A stretch of DNA of 50,133 nucleotides, taken from the NCBI GenBank assembly GCA_023425645.1, contig JAFACG010000046.1:1-50133 (forward strand), read 5' to 3'. The stretch is from Pseudomonadota bacterium (GTDB taxonomy: Bacteria; Pseudomonadota; Gammaproteobacteria; Burkholderiales; Burkholderiaceae_B). Below, piece by piece: positions 25,659 to 33,838 of this stretch. A program made the translations under genes and the position numbers. Numbering within the stretch: the stretch's first letter is position 1; the number at the start of each line of letters is the position of its first letter. Under the pieces are notes generated by a model. The model was not told where the DNA came from. It saw nothing but the letters and a program-made list of their open reading frames with translations, and made no database searches.

Positions 25659-26591
25659 ATGGACCGACGCCCTGAATTCCTGAGCAAGCCCCACGATCCC
25701 CAGGACCCCAGCCCCTGGCTGGCCCTGTACCTGGACCGCAGCACGCCGCTGCCCGACGATGTGAAGCAGGCCTGGCTGGCCGATTCCAGCTCGTCCTCGC
25801 GCCAGTACCTGCTGCCCTTTCTGCGGCCGCTGGCGCGGCTGATGATCATCTTGATCCAGGTGGTCAAGACCTTCCTGCCGCGCAACTGGTCGCATTCGGG
25901 CTTTCTGCACCGCATCCTGGTGTGGGGCCTGAAACGTTTCGTCTCGCCCGAGGCGAACTGGCTGATCCTGCGGCATTTCCACCTGGGCTCCCAGGTGCTG
26001 GCCTTCATCGCGGCCAATTCGCCCGCGCCGGTCTCGACCTCGCCGCTGACGCCCATGAACCTGGACGAGCTGCGCGACCATGCCTTCGTCAAGCATGACC
26101 TGAACCTGTTCAATTTCGTGATCCGCCTGAATGAGACCTTGCGGGCGCAGGGCAAGGAGATAGGGCCGCCCGCCAGGGTGGACTTCTCCATGATCCGGCC
26201 CGTGCCGCTGGCGCTGGCCGACATGCCGCAGGGTCGGCTGAACAAGATGGATCTGCAAAGCGCCATCGAGCTGTTCACGCCGCTGTACCAGCTGCTGCTG
26301 ACCGACAACGACTTCTGGCGCGCCGCCAATTCCTTGCAACTGGACGAGACCATAGGCATCTACGCCGCCCGCATCCTGCAGGCGCCCGAGCACCTGATCC
26401 TGGTGAACAACGGCCACCCCCTGGTGCCCATGTCCACGCTGCGGGCCGGCTACCGCCTGGTGCTGCACGGCCTGTCCACGGAAATGCTGCACAGCCTGCT
26501 GAGCCGCATGAAGCAGGAACAGGAGCGCGCGGAACAAGGTGGGTGCGCGGCTGTGCAGGAGGCCGGTTCTTCGCCGCAGCCCCAGGCCTGA
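25659..26591 (+). CDS. Conserved-looking protein of unknown function in the lipid cassette
   Basis: The 310 residues start 3 bp after the fusion gene's stop. I do not recognise the family. One hydrophobic stretch near 52-75 (LPFLRPLARLMIILIQVVKTFLP) could anchor it to the membrane, with basic and aromatic residues after it (HRILVWGLKRFVSPEANWLILRHFH). The rest is alpha-helical in style, with ITDNDFWR-like segments and a Gln/Glu-rich tail. His residues in RHFHLG and VKHDLNLFNF could bind metal, but no clear motif is present. It is probably the fourth member of the lipid-oxidation operon. Confidence 0.65.
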   Translation: MDRRPEFLSKPHDPQDPSPWLALYLDRSTPLPDDVKQAWLADSSSSSRQYLLPFLRPLARLMIILIQVVKTFLPRNWSHSGFLHRILVWGLKRFVSPEANWLILRHFHLGSQVLAFIAANSPAPVSTSPLTPMNLDELRDHAFVKHDLNLFNFVIRLNETLRAQGKEIGPPARVDFSMIRPVPLALADMPQGRLNKMDLQSAIELFTPLYQLLLTDNDFWRAANSLQLDETIGIYAARILQAPEHLILVNNGHPLVPMSTLRAGYRLVLHGLSTEMLHSLLSRMKQEQERAEQGGCAAVQEAGSSPQPQA

Positions 26592-26636
26592 ATCCGCCTG
26601 CGCGGGGCCTGGAATGGCCCCGCAACTTGTTTTTGA

Positions 26637-26649
26637 CTTGTCTGACATG
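26637..26649. promoter_or_regulatory. Operator-like site upstream of the shikimate-dehydrogenase-like gene
   Basis: CTTGTCTGACATG has a TGTC-T-GACA palindromic core and matches the reverse complement of the operator at 41010-41022 in 11 of 13 positions. It overlaps a TTGACT hexamer (26633-26638). A match of this quality is expected about once by chance in a window this size, so it is weak evidence for shared GntR control. Confidence 0.25.
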
Positions 26650-26700
26650 TGGCGTGGTACAGTCGTTTTCTATCTTGTTTTCGTTTAGTTTTACAAGCCG

Positions 26701-27492
26701 ATGACGACAATTACCGGTTCCACCCGCCTTTTCGGCATCATTGCCGATCCCGTCTCCCAGGTCCGCACGCCCGAAGTCCTGAACGCCTATTTCGCCGAAC
26801 ACGGCATCGACGCCGTCATGGTGCCCATGCACGTGGGATCCGAGGGGCTGCCCGCCGTCATGCAGGCTTTTCGCCAGATGAAGAACCTGGGCGGCATTAT
26901 CGTCACGGTGCCGCACAAGACCGACGTGGCCGCGCTGTGCGACAAGCTGGGGCCGGCCGGCGAGGCGATTGGCTCCATCAACACCATACGCCGCCTGCCC
27001 GACGGCACGCTGGAAGGGGATATGTTCGATGGAGCGGGCTTTGTCAGCGGCTTGATCGCGCAGGGCAACGATCCGCGCGGACGCCGCGTCCTGCTGCTGG
27101 GTGCGGGCGGCGCGGCCGGCGCCATCGCCTTTGCCCTGGCGCAGGCCGGCGCGGCCCATCTGGCCGTGGCCAACCGCACGGCCTCCAAGGCCCAGGACGT
27201 GCTGGACCGCGTGCGTCCTTGCTTCCCGGACGTGGACTTTGCCCTGGGAACGGCCGACGCCGCCGGCTACGACATCATCGTCAACGCGACTTCCCTGGGC
27301 ATGAAAGAGAGCGACGCCCTGCCGCTGGAGGCCGCCACCCTGCAGCCGGGGCAACTGGTGGCCGAGATCATCATGAAGCCCGAGATGACGGCCCTGCTGC
27401 ACGCCGCCCACGCCGCCGGCTGCCGCATCCACCTTGGCAAGCACATGCTCGATGAGCAAGTGCGGCATATGGTGGCGTATTTCGGGTATTGA
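26701..27492 (+). CDS. Shikimate-dehydrogenase-like (AroE family) protein with altered substrate site
   Basis: The protein has 263 residues. The N-terminal substrate domain and C-terminal NADP domain (VLLLGAGGAAGAIAFALAQAG, then VANRTASKA) are complete. The catalytic Lys73 (VTVPHK) and Asp110 are kept, as is GSINTI. The residues that hold the shikimate carboxylate and ring are changed: the HSLSP motif reads SQVRTP (Ser to Val21 and Thr23), and NTDG reads MFDG. It is therefore unlikely to be the biosynthetic AroE. It more likely acts on a related hydroxylated or keto compound, as do quinate or aminoshikimate relatives. It lies between the lipid cassette and the catabolic block, convergent with the LysR gene. 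Confidence 0.8.
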   Translation: MTTITGSTRLFGIIADPVSQVRTPEVLNAYFAEHGIDAVMVPMHVGSEGLPAVMQAFRQMKNLGGIIVTVPHKTDVAALCDKLGPAGEAIGSINTIRRLPDGTLEGDMFDGAGFVSGLIAQGNDPRGRRVLLLGAGGAAGAIAFALAQAGAAHLAVANRTASKAQDVLDRVRPCFPDVDFALGTADAAGYDIIVNATSLGMKESDALPLEAATLQPGQLVAEIIMKPEMTALLHAAHAAGCRIHLGKHMLDEQVRHMVAYFGY

Positions 27493-27503
27493 GCGTCCGG
27501 GGC

Positions 27504-27523
27504 CTGCCCGACTGGGCGGGCAG
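27504..27523. terminator. Hairpin between convergent AroE-like and LysR genes
   Basis: CTGCCCG / CGGGCAG arms with a 6-nt loop lie in the 36-bp convergent gap. No T-run follows, so termination may be partial. Confidence 0.45.
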
Positions 27524-27528
27524 CCGTG

Positions 27529-28500
27529 TCAGGGCGTGCGCCGGGCCCGCTTCACGGATGTCTTGCGCCCGGCTGCAGGCTTTTGCTCGAGCCTGGCGTT
27601 CCCTACTTTTTCGCGCAGCACGTCCAGAAACAGCCGCAGCGCGGCGGAATCATCCTTGTCGCGATAAATGGCATAGAGCGGCACCTTGGGTATGGCCGGC
27701 TGGATCGGCTTGAAGACGACGCTGGGAGGCGCGATCTGCTGCATGCTGGCCGGCAGCAGCGCGACCCCCAGGTTGGCTCCCACCAGGCTAAGCTGGGTCT
27801 GCACCTCGACCACCTGCTGGTGGATGATAGGCGTGAAGCCGGCCTGGACGCAGCACTGGTACAGAAAATTGGCAAAGCGGGATTGCCCCAGCCCGAAGAT
27901 GACGAAGGGCTCGTCGCGCAGGTCCTGCAGGCTCACGGACTCGTGCTGCGCCAGACGATGTCCCTGGGGCAGGGCGGCGTACAAGGCCTCATACATGATC
28001 AGCTCATTGTGCAGCCCTTCCTGTACCGGAGGCATGCGAAACAGGCAGACATCGATGCGGCGCTCCAGCAGCCCCTCGATCTGCCGATTGGGCGTCAATT
28101 CGTGCAGTTGCCAGTGCACTTGCGGGTAGCGTTCACGGAAAACCCGCAAGGTCTCGGGTACCACGCCAACCATGGACGAACTGATGACGCCGATTTCCAG
28201 AAAGCCCATGTGGCCGCGGGCGGTCTGACGCGTCATTTCAATGGCTTTCTCGAGCTGCAGAAACACCAGCGCCGCCTGGTCTTTCAGCGTCGCCCCCGCC
28301 GCGGTGAGCTCGACCTTGTGGTGCGTGCGACGAAACAGGGCCGTGCCAAGCCGCTCTTCCAGCAGGCGTATCTGCAGGCTTAAAGGGGGCTGCGAGATAT
28401 TGAGCCTGGCGGCGGCGCGACCGAAGTGCAGTTCTTCGGCCAGGACCGAAAAATAACGCAGCGCGCGGACGTCGATCTGCCTCAGTGCGTCTTTGGTCAT
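27529..28500 (-). CDS. LysR-family transcriptional regulator
   Basis: The protein has 323 residues. The N-terminal winged HTH is RALRYFSVLAEELHFGRAAARLNISQPPLSLQIRLLEERLGTALFRRT. The co-inducer domain has the usual beta-strand/helix pattern (ARGHMGFLEIGVISSSMVGVVP; LYAALPQGHRLAQ). It is divergent from the amidohydrolase/UbiD operon, the usual arrangement for an activator of a catabolic operon by its substrate or an intermediate. The shared gap 28501-28724 has an AT-rich section with the inverted repeat AAAT-AAT-ATTT (28527-28537), a possible binding region. The C-terminal Lys/Arg-rich tail is longer than usual. Confidence 0.9.
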   Translation of the reverse strand: MTKDALRQIDVRALRYFSVLAEELHFGRAAARLNISQPPLSLQIRLLEERLGTALFRRTHHKVELTAAGATLKDQAALVFLQLEKAIEMTRQTARGHMGFLEIGVISSSMVGVVPETLRVFRERYPQVHWQLHELTPNRQIEGLLERRIDVCLFRMPPVQEGLHNELIMYEALYAALPQGHRLAQHESVSLQDLRDEPFVIFGLGQSRFANFLYQCCVQAGFTPIIHQQVVEVQTQLSLVGANLGVALLPASMQQIAPPSVVFKPIQPAIPKVPLYAIYRDKDDSAALRLFLDVLREKVGNARLEQKPAAGRKTSVKRARRTP

Positions 28501-28724
28501 ATAAAAAAAGTATCAAAGTGAAGAATAAATAATATTTTACGTACCGTTGACCGAGTGGGATAGTGGCTTCAGCTCAAAACAACGGTAGGTGGCTGCAGGA
28601 TACTCCCAGGCATTTCATCAATTTGGCCGGGAGAAGACAGGGCGCCCCGTTGCCGGCGGTTTGGAAGCTGGCGCAGCGTTGCTTCAGCGCTGTGAACGAA
28701 TCCGTGCAACAGGAGACCACGCAC

Positions 28725-29669
28725 ATGATTATCGACACCAGTTGCTATCCGACCAATCTGGTCGACTTGGCCTGGCAGCACGACGGCGAGCCTTTCACGG
28801 GCGAGCGCATGCTGCAGATGATGGACGGCCCCTACATGATCAACGGCAAGCCGCGCCGCATCGACAAGGCGTTCATCCAGCCGCCTCAGGGCAATACCAT
28901 CTATACCTGGACCGATGGCGAACTCGATGGCCGCGAATCCATCGATCACTACATGGCCTACACCCTGGAGATGGTGCGGAAATATCCCGACCGTTTCCTG
29001 GGCTGCTTCGTCTACAACCCGCGCTGCGGCGTGGAGAACGGCGTGCAGGCCATAGAGCGCTATGTGAAGGAACATGGCTTCAAGATGGTCCAGTTCCAGG
29101 CCAACATGCACGCCTATCGTCCCGACCGCGCCAAAGACTGGATACGGCCCGCCCTGAAAAAGTGCGAGGAGCTGGGCGTGCTGGTCAAGCTGCACACGGG
29201 CGACGGCCCGTACTCCATCCCGACCGAATGGGTGCCCATGATCAAGGAGTTCCCCAAGATCAACTTCATCATGGCGCACTTCGGCGTGCAGACCGGCGGC
29301 GTCTATTGTTTCGAGCCGTTCCAGTGGGCCATGGAGTATCCCAACGTTTTCTGCGAGAGCAGTTGGTGTCTGCAGTCGCGCATCGTGGAGTTCTCCAAGG
29401 AGCTGCCCACGCACAAGATCCTGTATGGCTCGGATTCGCCGCCCAATGAACCGGGCATGTGGCTGCGCTTGCTGGAGGTGCTGTGCCACGAGCCGCCTCA
29501 GGGCTTGAACCTGGATGAAGACACGCTGGAGGATTACCTGGGCAACAACCTGGCCCGCATGATCGGCATCGAGCCGACCCCCGCCCCGCGCACGGTCGAA
29601 GAGGCCGAGGCGGCCCTGGCCGGATACGGCATCAAGAACAAACACTACCTGGCCACCCCCATCGCCTGA
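28725..29669 (+). CDS. Amidohydrolase_2 (ACMSD-type) protein lacking the HxH metal motif
   Basis: The ATG at 28725 has AGGAG 9 nt upstream, so it is preferred to an in-frame ATG at 28563. The 314 residues are closely similar to the next gene. The N terminus, which in this family gives the first two metal ligands as HxH, reads MIIDTSCYPTNL: Ser and Tyr replace the two His. The later ligands remain: His in VKLHTGDGP, His in MAHFGVQTGG and Asp in YGSDSPP. Members with HxH changed to other residues include some decarboxylases. Here it may be a non-catalytic partner of the next protein, or an enzyme with a different metal set. It is the first gene of the catabolic operon. Confidence 0.78.
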   Translation: MIIDTSCYPTNLVDLAWQHDGEPFTGERMLQMMDGPYMINGKPRRIDKAFIQPPQGNTIYTWTDGELDGRESIDHYMAYTLEMVRKYPDRFLGCFVYNPRCGVENGVQAIERYVKEHGFKMVQFQANMHAYRPDRAKDWIRPALKKCEELGVLVKLHTGDGPYSIPTEWVPMIKEFPKINFIMAHFGVQTGGVYCFEPFQWAMEYPNVFCESSWCLQSRIVEFSKELPTHKILYGSDSPPNEPGMWLRLLEVLCHEPPQGLNLDEDTLEDYLGNNLARMIGIEPTPAPRTVEEAEAALAGYGIKNKHYLATPIA

Positions 29670-29682
29670 AGGAGCGAGACAG

Positions 29683-30588
29683 ATGATTATCGACACCCAC
29701 CTGCATCCCACGAACCTGGTCGACGAGGCCTGGCGCCATACGGGTGAGCCCTTCACCGGCGAGCGCATGCTCAAGCTGATGGACGGACCCTACATGATCA
29801 ACGGCAAGCCGCGCCGCATCGACATGGGCTTCATCCAGCCTCCGCCCGGCAATACCGGCTATCGCGACGGCAACCGCCGCGGCCGCGAAGGCATACGCGA
29901 CTACATGAAATACGTGGCTGAACTGACCCAGAAGTATCCGGACCGCTTCATCGGCAACTTCACCTTCAATCCACGCTGGGGTCCCGAGAACGGCGCCGCC
30001 GAGCTTGAGTTCCACGTGAAGGAATACGGCTTCAAGATGATGAAGCTGCACACCAACATGCACGGCTACCGGCCCGACCGCGCCTTGGAATGGCTGCGTC
30101 CGGCCCTGAAGAAATGCGCGGAGCTGGGCGTGGTGGTGCTGATCCACACCGGCGATGGTCCCTATTCCATTCCGACGCAGTTTTATCCCATCATCCGCGA
30201 ATTCCCCATGGTGAACTTCATCATCGGGCACTTCGGCATCCAGACGGGGGGCAATTACTCGTTCGAGGCATTCTGGATGGCCATGGACACGCCCAATGTG
30301 TATTGCGAATCGGGCTGGTGCTTCCAGTCGCGCATCGTGGAGTTCGCCAAGCAGTTGCCCAGGAACAAGATCGTCTTCGGCACGGACTCGCCGCCCAATG
30401 AGCCGGGGATGTGGCTGCGGGAGTTGGAAGTGCTGTGCACCCCCGAGCCCCAGGGCATGAACCTGAGCGAAGACGGGCTGGAAGACTACCTGGGCAACAA
30501 TATCGCCCGCCTGATCGGCCTGGAGCCCACCAAGCCGCCAAAAGATCTGGCCGAGGCCGAGAAGCGCCTGAAGGCCACCTACGTCTGA
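29683..30588 (+). CDS. Amidohydrolase_2 family metal-dependent hydrolase or decarboxylase
   Basis: The 301 residues have all ligands of the ACMSD/gamma-resorcylate-decarboxylase type TIM barrel: HLH at residues 6-8 (MIIDTHLHPTNL), His in VLIHTGDGP, His in IGHFGIQTGG and Asp in FGTDSPP. It starts 13 bp after its paralogue. The family performs metal-dependent decarboxylation or C-N/C-O hydrolysis of aromatic and heterocyclic acids. With UbiD and UbiX next to it, action on an aromatic or N-heterocyclic carboxylate is likely. The substrate is not identified. Confidence 0.82.
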   Translation: MIIDTHLHPTNLVDEAWRHTGEPFTGERMLKLMDGPYMINGKPRRIDMGFIQPPPGNTGYRDGNRRGREGIRDYMKYVAELTQKYPDRFIGNFTFNPRWGPENGAAELEFHVKEYGFKMMKLHTNMHGYRPDRALEWLRPALKKCAELGVVVLIHTGDGPYSIPTQFYPIIREFPMVNFIIGHFGIQTGGNYSFEAFWMAMDTPNVYCESGWCFQSRIVEFAKQLPRNKIVFGTDSPPNEPGMWLRELEVLCTPEPQGMNLSEDGLEDYLGNNIARLIGLEPTKPPKDLAEAEKRLKATYV

Positions 30589-30657
30589 TGACGGACGGCT
30601 TGCGGCGCGCGAGCGCCGCCGCTCCTGAACCGCAAGCCGCTTTCCCGGGAGATGTCC

Positions 30658-32037
30658 ATGTCTTATTCCCCGTTTTCCGAAAGTCAGGACTTCCATGTCT
30701 TTGCGCAGCAGTACCAGAGCGCCTACCCCGACGACGTCCTGCGGGTGAGCCAGGCGCTTGACGATGGGCAGGATGTGACGGCCCTGGTTCAGGAGCTGGA
30801 GGCGCGCGGGCGCCGGCCCATGCTGTGGTGCGATGCCGTCGCGGGCAGCCGCGCGCCCCTGGTGACCAATGTCTTTGCGTGCCGGGAGCGGATCGCACGC
30901 TTGTTCGGCACGGACGTCGGCTCGCTGCACGAGCACTACCAGAGGCGCGCCAATGCGCCCGTTGCTCCCCAGATGCTAAGCCAGGGGCCGGTCACCGAGC
31001 ATGTGCTCGAGGACATGGACGTGGACCTGGAGCGCATGCCGATGATCCGCCACTTCGACAGCGATCGCGGTCCCTACATCACGAACGCCATCATTGTCGC
31101 CACGGATCCCGTGACGGGCGTCAGCAATATGAGTTACCACCGTTCGATGCGGCATGCGCGGGCCGCGCTGGCGACCAGTCTGCATTCCAGGGGGCATCTC
31201 TGGCGCATGTACCAGCAGTGCCGCGAAGCAGGGCGGCCGCTGCCCGTCGCCATGGTGGTGGGCGCGCACCCCTTGTTCATGCTGGCCGCCTCGGCCAGGC
31301 TGCCTTTCGGCGTGGACGAGCGGGCGGTGGCGGGAGGCCTGTTCGGGGCGCCCTTGCAGTTGATCCAGACCCCCCGCTACGGGATCGGCGTTCCCGCAGC
31401 AGCCGAATTCGTGCTGGAGGGGCGCCTGGACCCCGAAGCCCATGCCCAGGAAGGGCCGTTCGGGGAGTTTTCCGGCTATTCGTCCGACCGTTCGACCAAC
31501 ACGGTGTTTCACGTCGACAGCATGTTGTCGCGCACGGATCCGTGGCTGGTGGACGTGGTGGGCGGGGCGACCGCCGAACACCTGAATCTGGCCCGCCTGC
31601 CGCGCGAGGCCGAGATGTTCGAAAAGCTGAAGGCGCGTTTTCCCAGCGTGACGCGCCTGCACTACCCGACTTCGGGCACGCATTTCCACTGCTATGTGTC
31701 CCTCAGGGCGAGCAGGCCCGGAGAGGCCCGCCAGGTGCTGCTGGGCTTGATGGGCTGGGATCCCTACCTGAAGACGGTGATCGCGGTGGACGACGATGTG
31801 GACGTGACGCGCGATTCAGACGTGCTGTGGGCGCTGGCCACCCATTTCCAGCCCCATCGCGACCTGTTCATGGTGGACGGCCTGCCGGGGAGTCCCCTGG
31901 ATCCGTCCTCGACGGCGGACGGCACGACCTCCAGATTGGCCTTGGATGCGACGCGCGGAGAGCATTTCCACGGCGTGCGCGCCCGCGTCGCTGCGGCCAG
32001 CGTCGCAAGGGCGGCCGCCTTGCTCGATGGAATCTGA
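30658..32037 (+). CDS. UbiD-family prenylated-flavin (de)carboxylase
   Basis: The start is the ATG at 30658, with GGGAG 6 nt upstream; the ATG at 30652 lies against that site. The 459 residues have the UbiD hallmarks: Arg in SNMSYHRSM and the Glu pair in EGPFGEFSGYSSD, with late DVDVTRDSDVLWAL. UbiD enzymes bind prenyl-FMN and metal and reversibly decarboxylate aromatic or conjugated acids. It is next to its cofactor-maker UbiX (10 bp downstream), and it is distinct in context from ubiquinone synthesis. The substrate should be a carboxylated ring in this pathway. Confidence 0.88.
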   Translation: MSYSPFSESQDFHVFAQQYQSAYPDDVLRVSQALDDGQDVTALVQELEARGRRPMLWCDAVAGSRAPLVTNVFACRERIARLFGTDVGSLHEHYQRRANAPVAPQMLSQGPVTEHVLEDMDVDLERMPMIRHFDSDRGPYITNAIIVATDPVTGVSNMSYHRSMRHARAALATSLHSRGHLWRMYQQCREAGRPLPVAMVVGAHPLFMLAASARLPFGVDERAVAGGLFGAPLQLIQTPRYGIGVPAAAEFVLEGRLDPEAHAQEGPFGEFSGYSSDRSTNTVFHVDSMLSRTDPWLVDVVGGATAEHLNLARLPREAEMFEKLKARFPSVTRLHYPTSGTHFHCYVSLRASRPGEARQVLLGLMGWDPYLKTVIAVDDDVDVTRDSDVLWALATHFQPHRDLFMVDGLPGSPLDPSSTADGTTSRLALDATRGEHFHGVRARVAAASVARAAALLDGI

Positions 32038-32047
32038 GGGCGCCGCC

Positions 32048-32641
32048 ATGAATGCATTGTTCCGAAACACACTCGAGCCGCGGCGGATCGTCGTGGGCAT
32101 CACCGGGGCGTCGGGCTTCGTGTACGGCATCCGCCTGCTGGAGCTGCTGCGGGAACTGGGCGTGGAAACCCACGTGATCGCCAGCCGGTCTGCTTTGCTG
32201 ACCATGGCCTACGAGACCGACTTCAAGCTGGCCGACCTGGAAAGCCGGGCGGACTTTCTCTACAAGCCCGATGATGTGGCGGCCAGCATCTCCAGCGGCT
32301 CGTTCCGCACCTTGGGCATGATCGTCGCGCCATGCTCCATGAAGACCCTGGGGGAAATCGCGGGCGGCGTGTCCAGCGGCCTGGTGGGCCGGGCCGCCGA
32401 CGTGGTGCTCAAGGAGCGCCGCAGGCTGGTCCTTCTGGCGCGCGAAACCCCACTGAATCAGGTGCATCTGCACAACATGCTGACGGTCACGCAGATGGGG
32501 GCGGTCATCGCTCCGCCCGTGCCGGCTTTCTATGCGCGCCCCGACAGCCTGGCCAGCATGGTGGATCACACGCTTGGCCGCGTGCTTGATTTGTTCGATC
32601 TGGAGTCGGCGACCGTCAAGCGCTGGCTCAAGACCCCCTGA
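32048..32641 (+). CDS. UbiX-family flavin prenyltransferase
   Basis: From the ATG at 32048 (GAGGG 9 nt upstream) the product has 197 residues. It has the FMN-binding VVGITGASGFVYGIRLLELL, the catalytic loop PCSMKTLGEIAGGVSSGLVGRAADVVLKERR, and LARETPLNQVHLHNMLTVTQMGAVI. It makes prenyl-FMN from FMN and dimethylallyl phosphate, the cofactor of the UbiD protein encoded before it. The pair is therefore self-sufficient. An in-frame ATG at 32027 would overlap UbiD and has no better ribosome site. Confidence 0.9.
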   Translation: MNALFRNTLEPRRIVVGITGASGFVYGIRLLELLRELGVETHVIASRSALLTMAYETDFKLADLESRADFLYKPDDVAASISSGSFRTLGMIVAPCSMKTLGEIAGGVSSGLVGRAADVVLKERRRLVLLARETPLNQVHLHNMLTVTQMGAVIAPPVPAFYARPDSLASMVDHTLGRVLDLFDLESATVKRWLKTP

Positions 32642-32687
32642 TACGCCCTGTATCCGCTTTTACGTCAAAAAAGCAAGGAGACACATC

Positions 32688-33743
32688 ATGTTCGACGCTC
32701 GGCAAGCGCACCGCATTCCGGTCACGGTCCTGACCGGTTTCCTGGGATCGGGAAAGACGACCCTGCTCAATTACATCCTCAAGGAGAATCATGGCCTGAA
32801 GATCGCCGTCATCGAGAATGAATTCGGTGAGATCGGCATAGACGGAGACCTGGTCATCGGCAGTACGGAGGAGATCTTCGAGATGACCAACGGCTGCGTG
32901 TGCTGCGTGGCCGAGGCGCGCGACGATCTGCTGCGTGTCGTGCGCCAATTGCTGGAGCGCCCCCAGCGCCTGGACATGATCATCATCGAGACCAGCGGCC
33001 TGGCCGATCCCTATCCCGTGGCCCAGACTTTTTTCTTGGACGATCCCATTCGCGCGCAGACGTATCTGGACGGAGTGGTCACCTTGGTGGACGCCAAGCA
33101 TATCGGCCTGCACCTGGATGAGGTCAAGGACGACGGCATCGACAATCAGGCCGTGGACCAGATAGTGTGCGCGGATCGGGTCGTGCTCAACAAGGCCGAT
33201 CTCGTGGATGAAGCCGAACTGGCGCAGGTGCGCGAGCGGATCCGCAAGCTGAATGAAACGGCCGATGTGGTGACGTCCCATTATGCGCGTGTTGATCTGA
33301 AGAAGATTCTTGGCCTGGGCGCATTCGACCGCAATCGCCAATACGTGCTGGAGGGCGCGCTGCATGATTCCTCCCATGATCATGGCGAGCATCACGACCA
33401 TGGCCATGACTGGAGCGAGCCGCATGAGCACCGTCATGATCCGGGCGTGAGCTCGGTCGGCATCGAGATGGACGGACACATTGATCCGGTCGCCATGCGC
33501 CGCTGGATCGCGGAGATGCAGCAATCGGAAGGCGAGGACCTGTTCCGCATGAAAGGCATTTTCTCCATCAAGGACGACGATTTCTGCTATGTGCTGCACG
33601 GTGTGCACAAAGAGATCGAGTTCCGCCCCAATCACCCCTGGAATGACGGTGATCAACGCCGCAACAAAATCGTGTTCATCGGCCGGAATCTGGATCGCGC
33701 CGCACTGAATGACCGGCTGGCCCAGTGCCTGGTCGGGCACTGA
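32688..33743 (+). CDS. CobW/COG0523-family GTPase metallochaperone with His-rich linker
   Basis: The ATG at 32688 has AAGGAG close upstream; a longer frame from 32532 overlaps UbiX and is a shadow. The 351 residues have G3E motifs: Walker A TGFLGSGKTT, ENEFGEIGIDG, metal motif GCVCC, ETSGLADP and NKADL. A His-rich linker, HDSSHDHGEHHDHGHDW and on, precedes the CobW C-terminal domain. Relatives insert zinc or other metals into client enzymes. The likely clients here are the metal-dependent amidohydrolases and the deaminase-like hydrolase of the same operon. Confidence 0.88.
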   Translation: MFDARQAHRIPVTVLTGFLGSGKTTLLNYILKENHGLKIAVIENEFGEIGIDGDLVIGSTEEIFEMTNGCVCCVAEARDDLLRVVRQLLERPQRLDMIIIETSGLADPYPVAQTFFLDDPIRAQTYLDGVVTLVDAKHIGLHLDEVKDDGIDNQAVDQIVCADRVVLNKADLVDEAELAQVRERIRKLNETADVVTSHYARVDLKKILGLGAFDRNRQYVLEGALHDSSHDHGEHHDHGHDWSEPHEHRHDPGVSSVGIEMDGHIDPVAMRRWIAEMQQSEGEDLFRMKGIFSIKDDDFCYVLHGVHKEIEFRPNHPWNDGDQRRNKIVFIGRNLDRAALNDRLAQCLVGH

Positions 33744-33838
33744 ATCCGCGCGGCTCCGGCCGCGTCCCGATCCTTATCTGCTAGTTGGTAACACCGCTTT
33801 GTTGTACGCATCGAAAAAACGAAATAACGGAGACAACG

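Noticed and set aside
24300..26648. Minus-strand open frame of 782 codons opposite the KASIII-HDO fusion
   Set aside because: The composition is low-complexity (His, Gln, Gly) and there is no motif. The plus strand has active-site residues and ribosome sites.
26701..27492. Housekeeping shikimate dehydrogenase (aroE)
   Set aside because: Key substrate-binding Ser, Asn and Thr residues are replaced, so biosynthetic activity is doubtful.
30658..32641. UbiD/UbiX pair as ubiquinone biosynthesis genes
   Set aside because: Their place within a catabolic operon and lack of other ubi genes argue for a degradative role.
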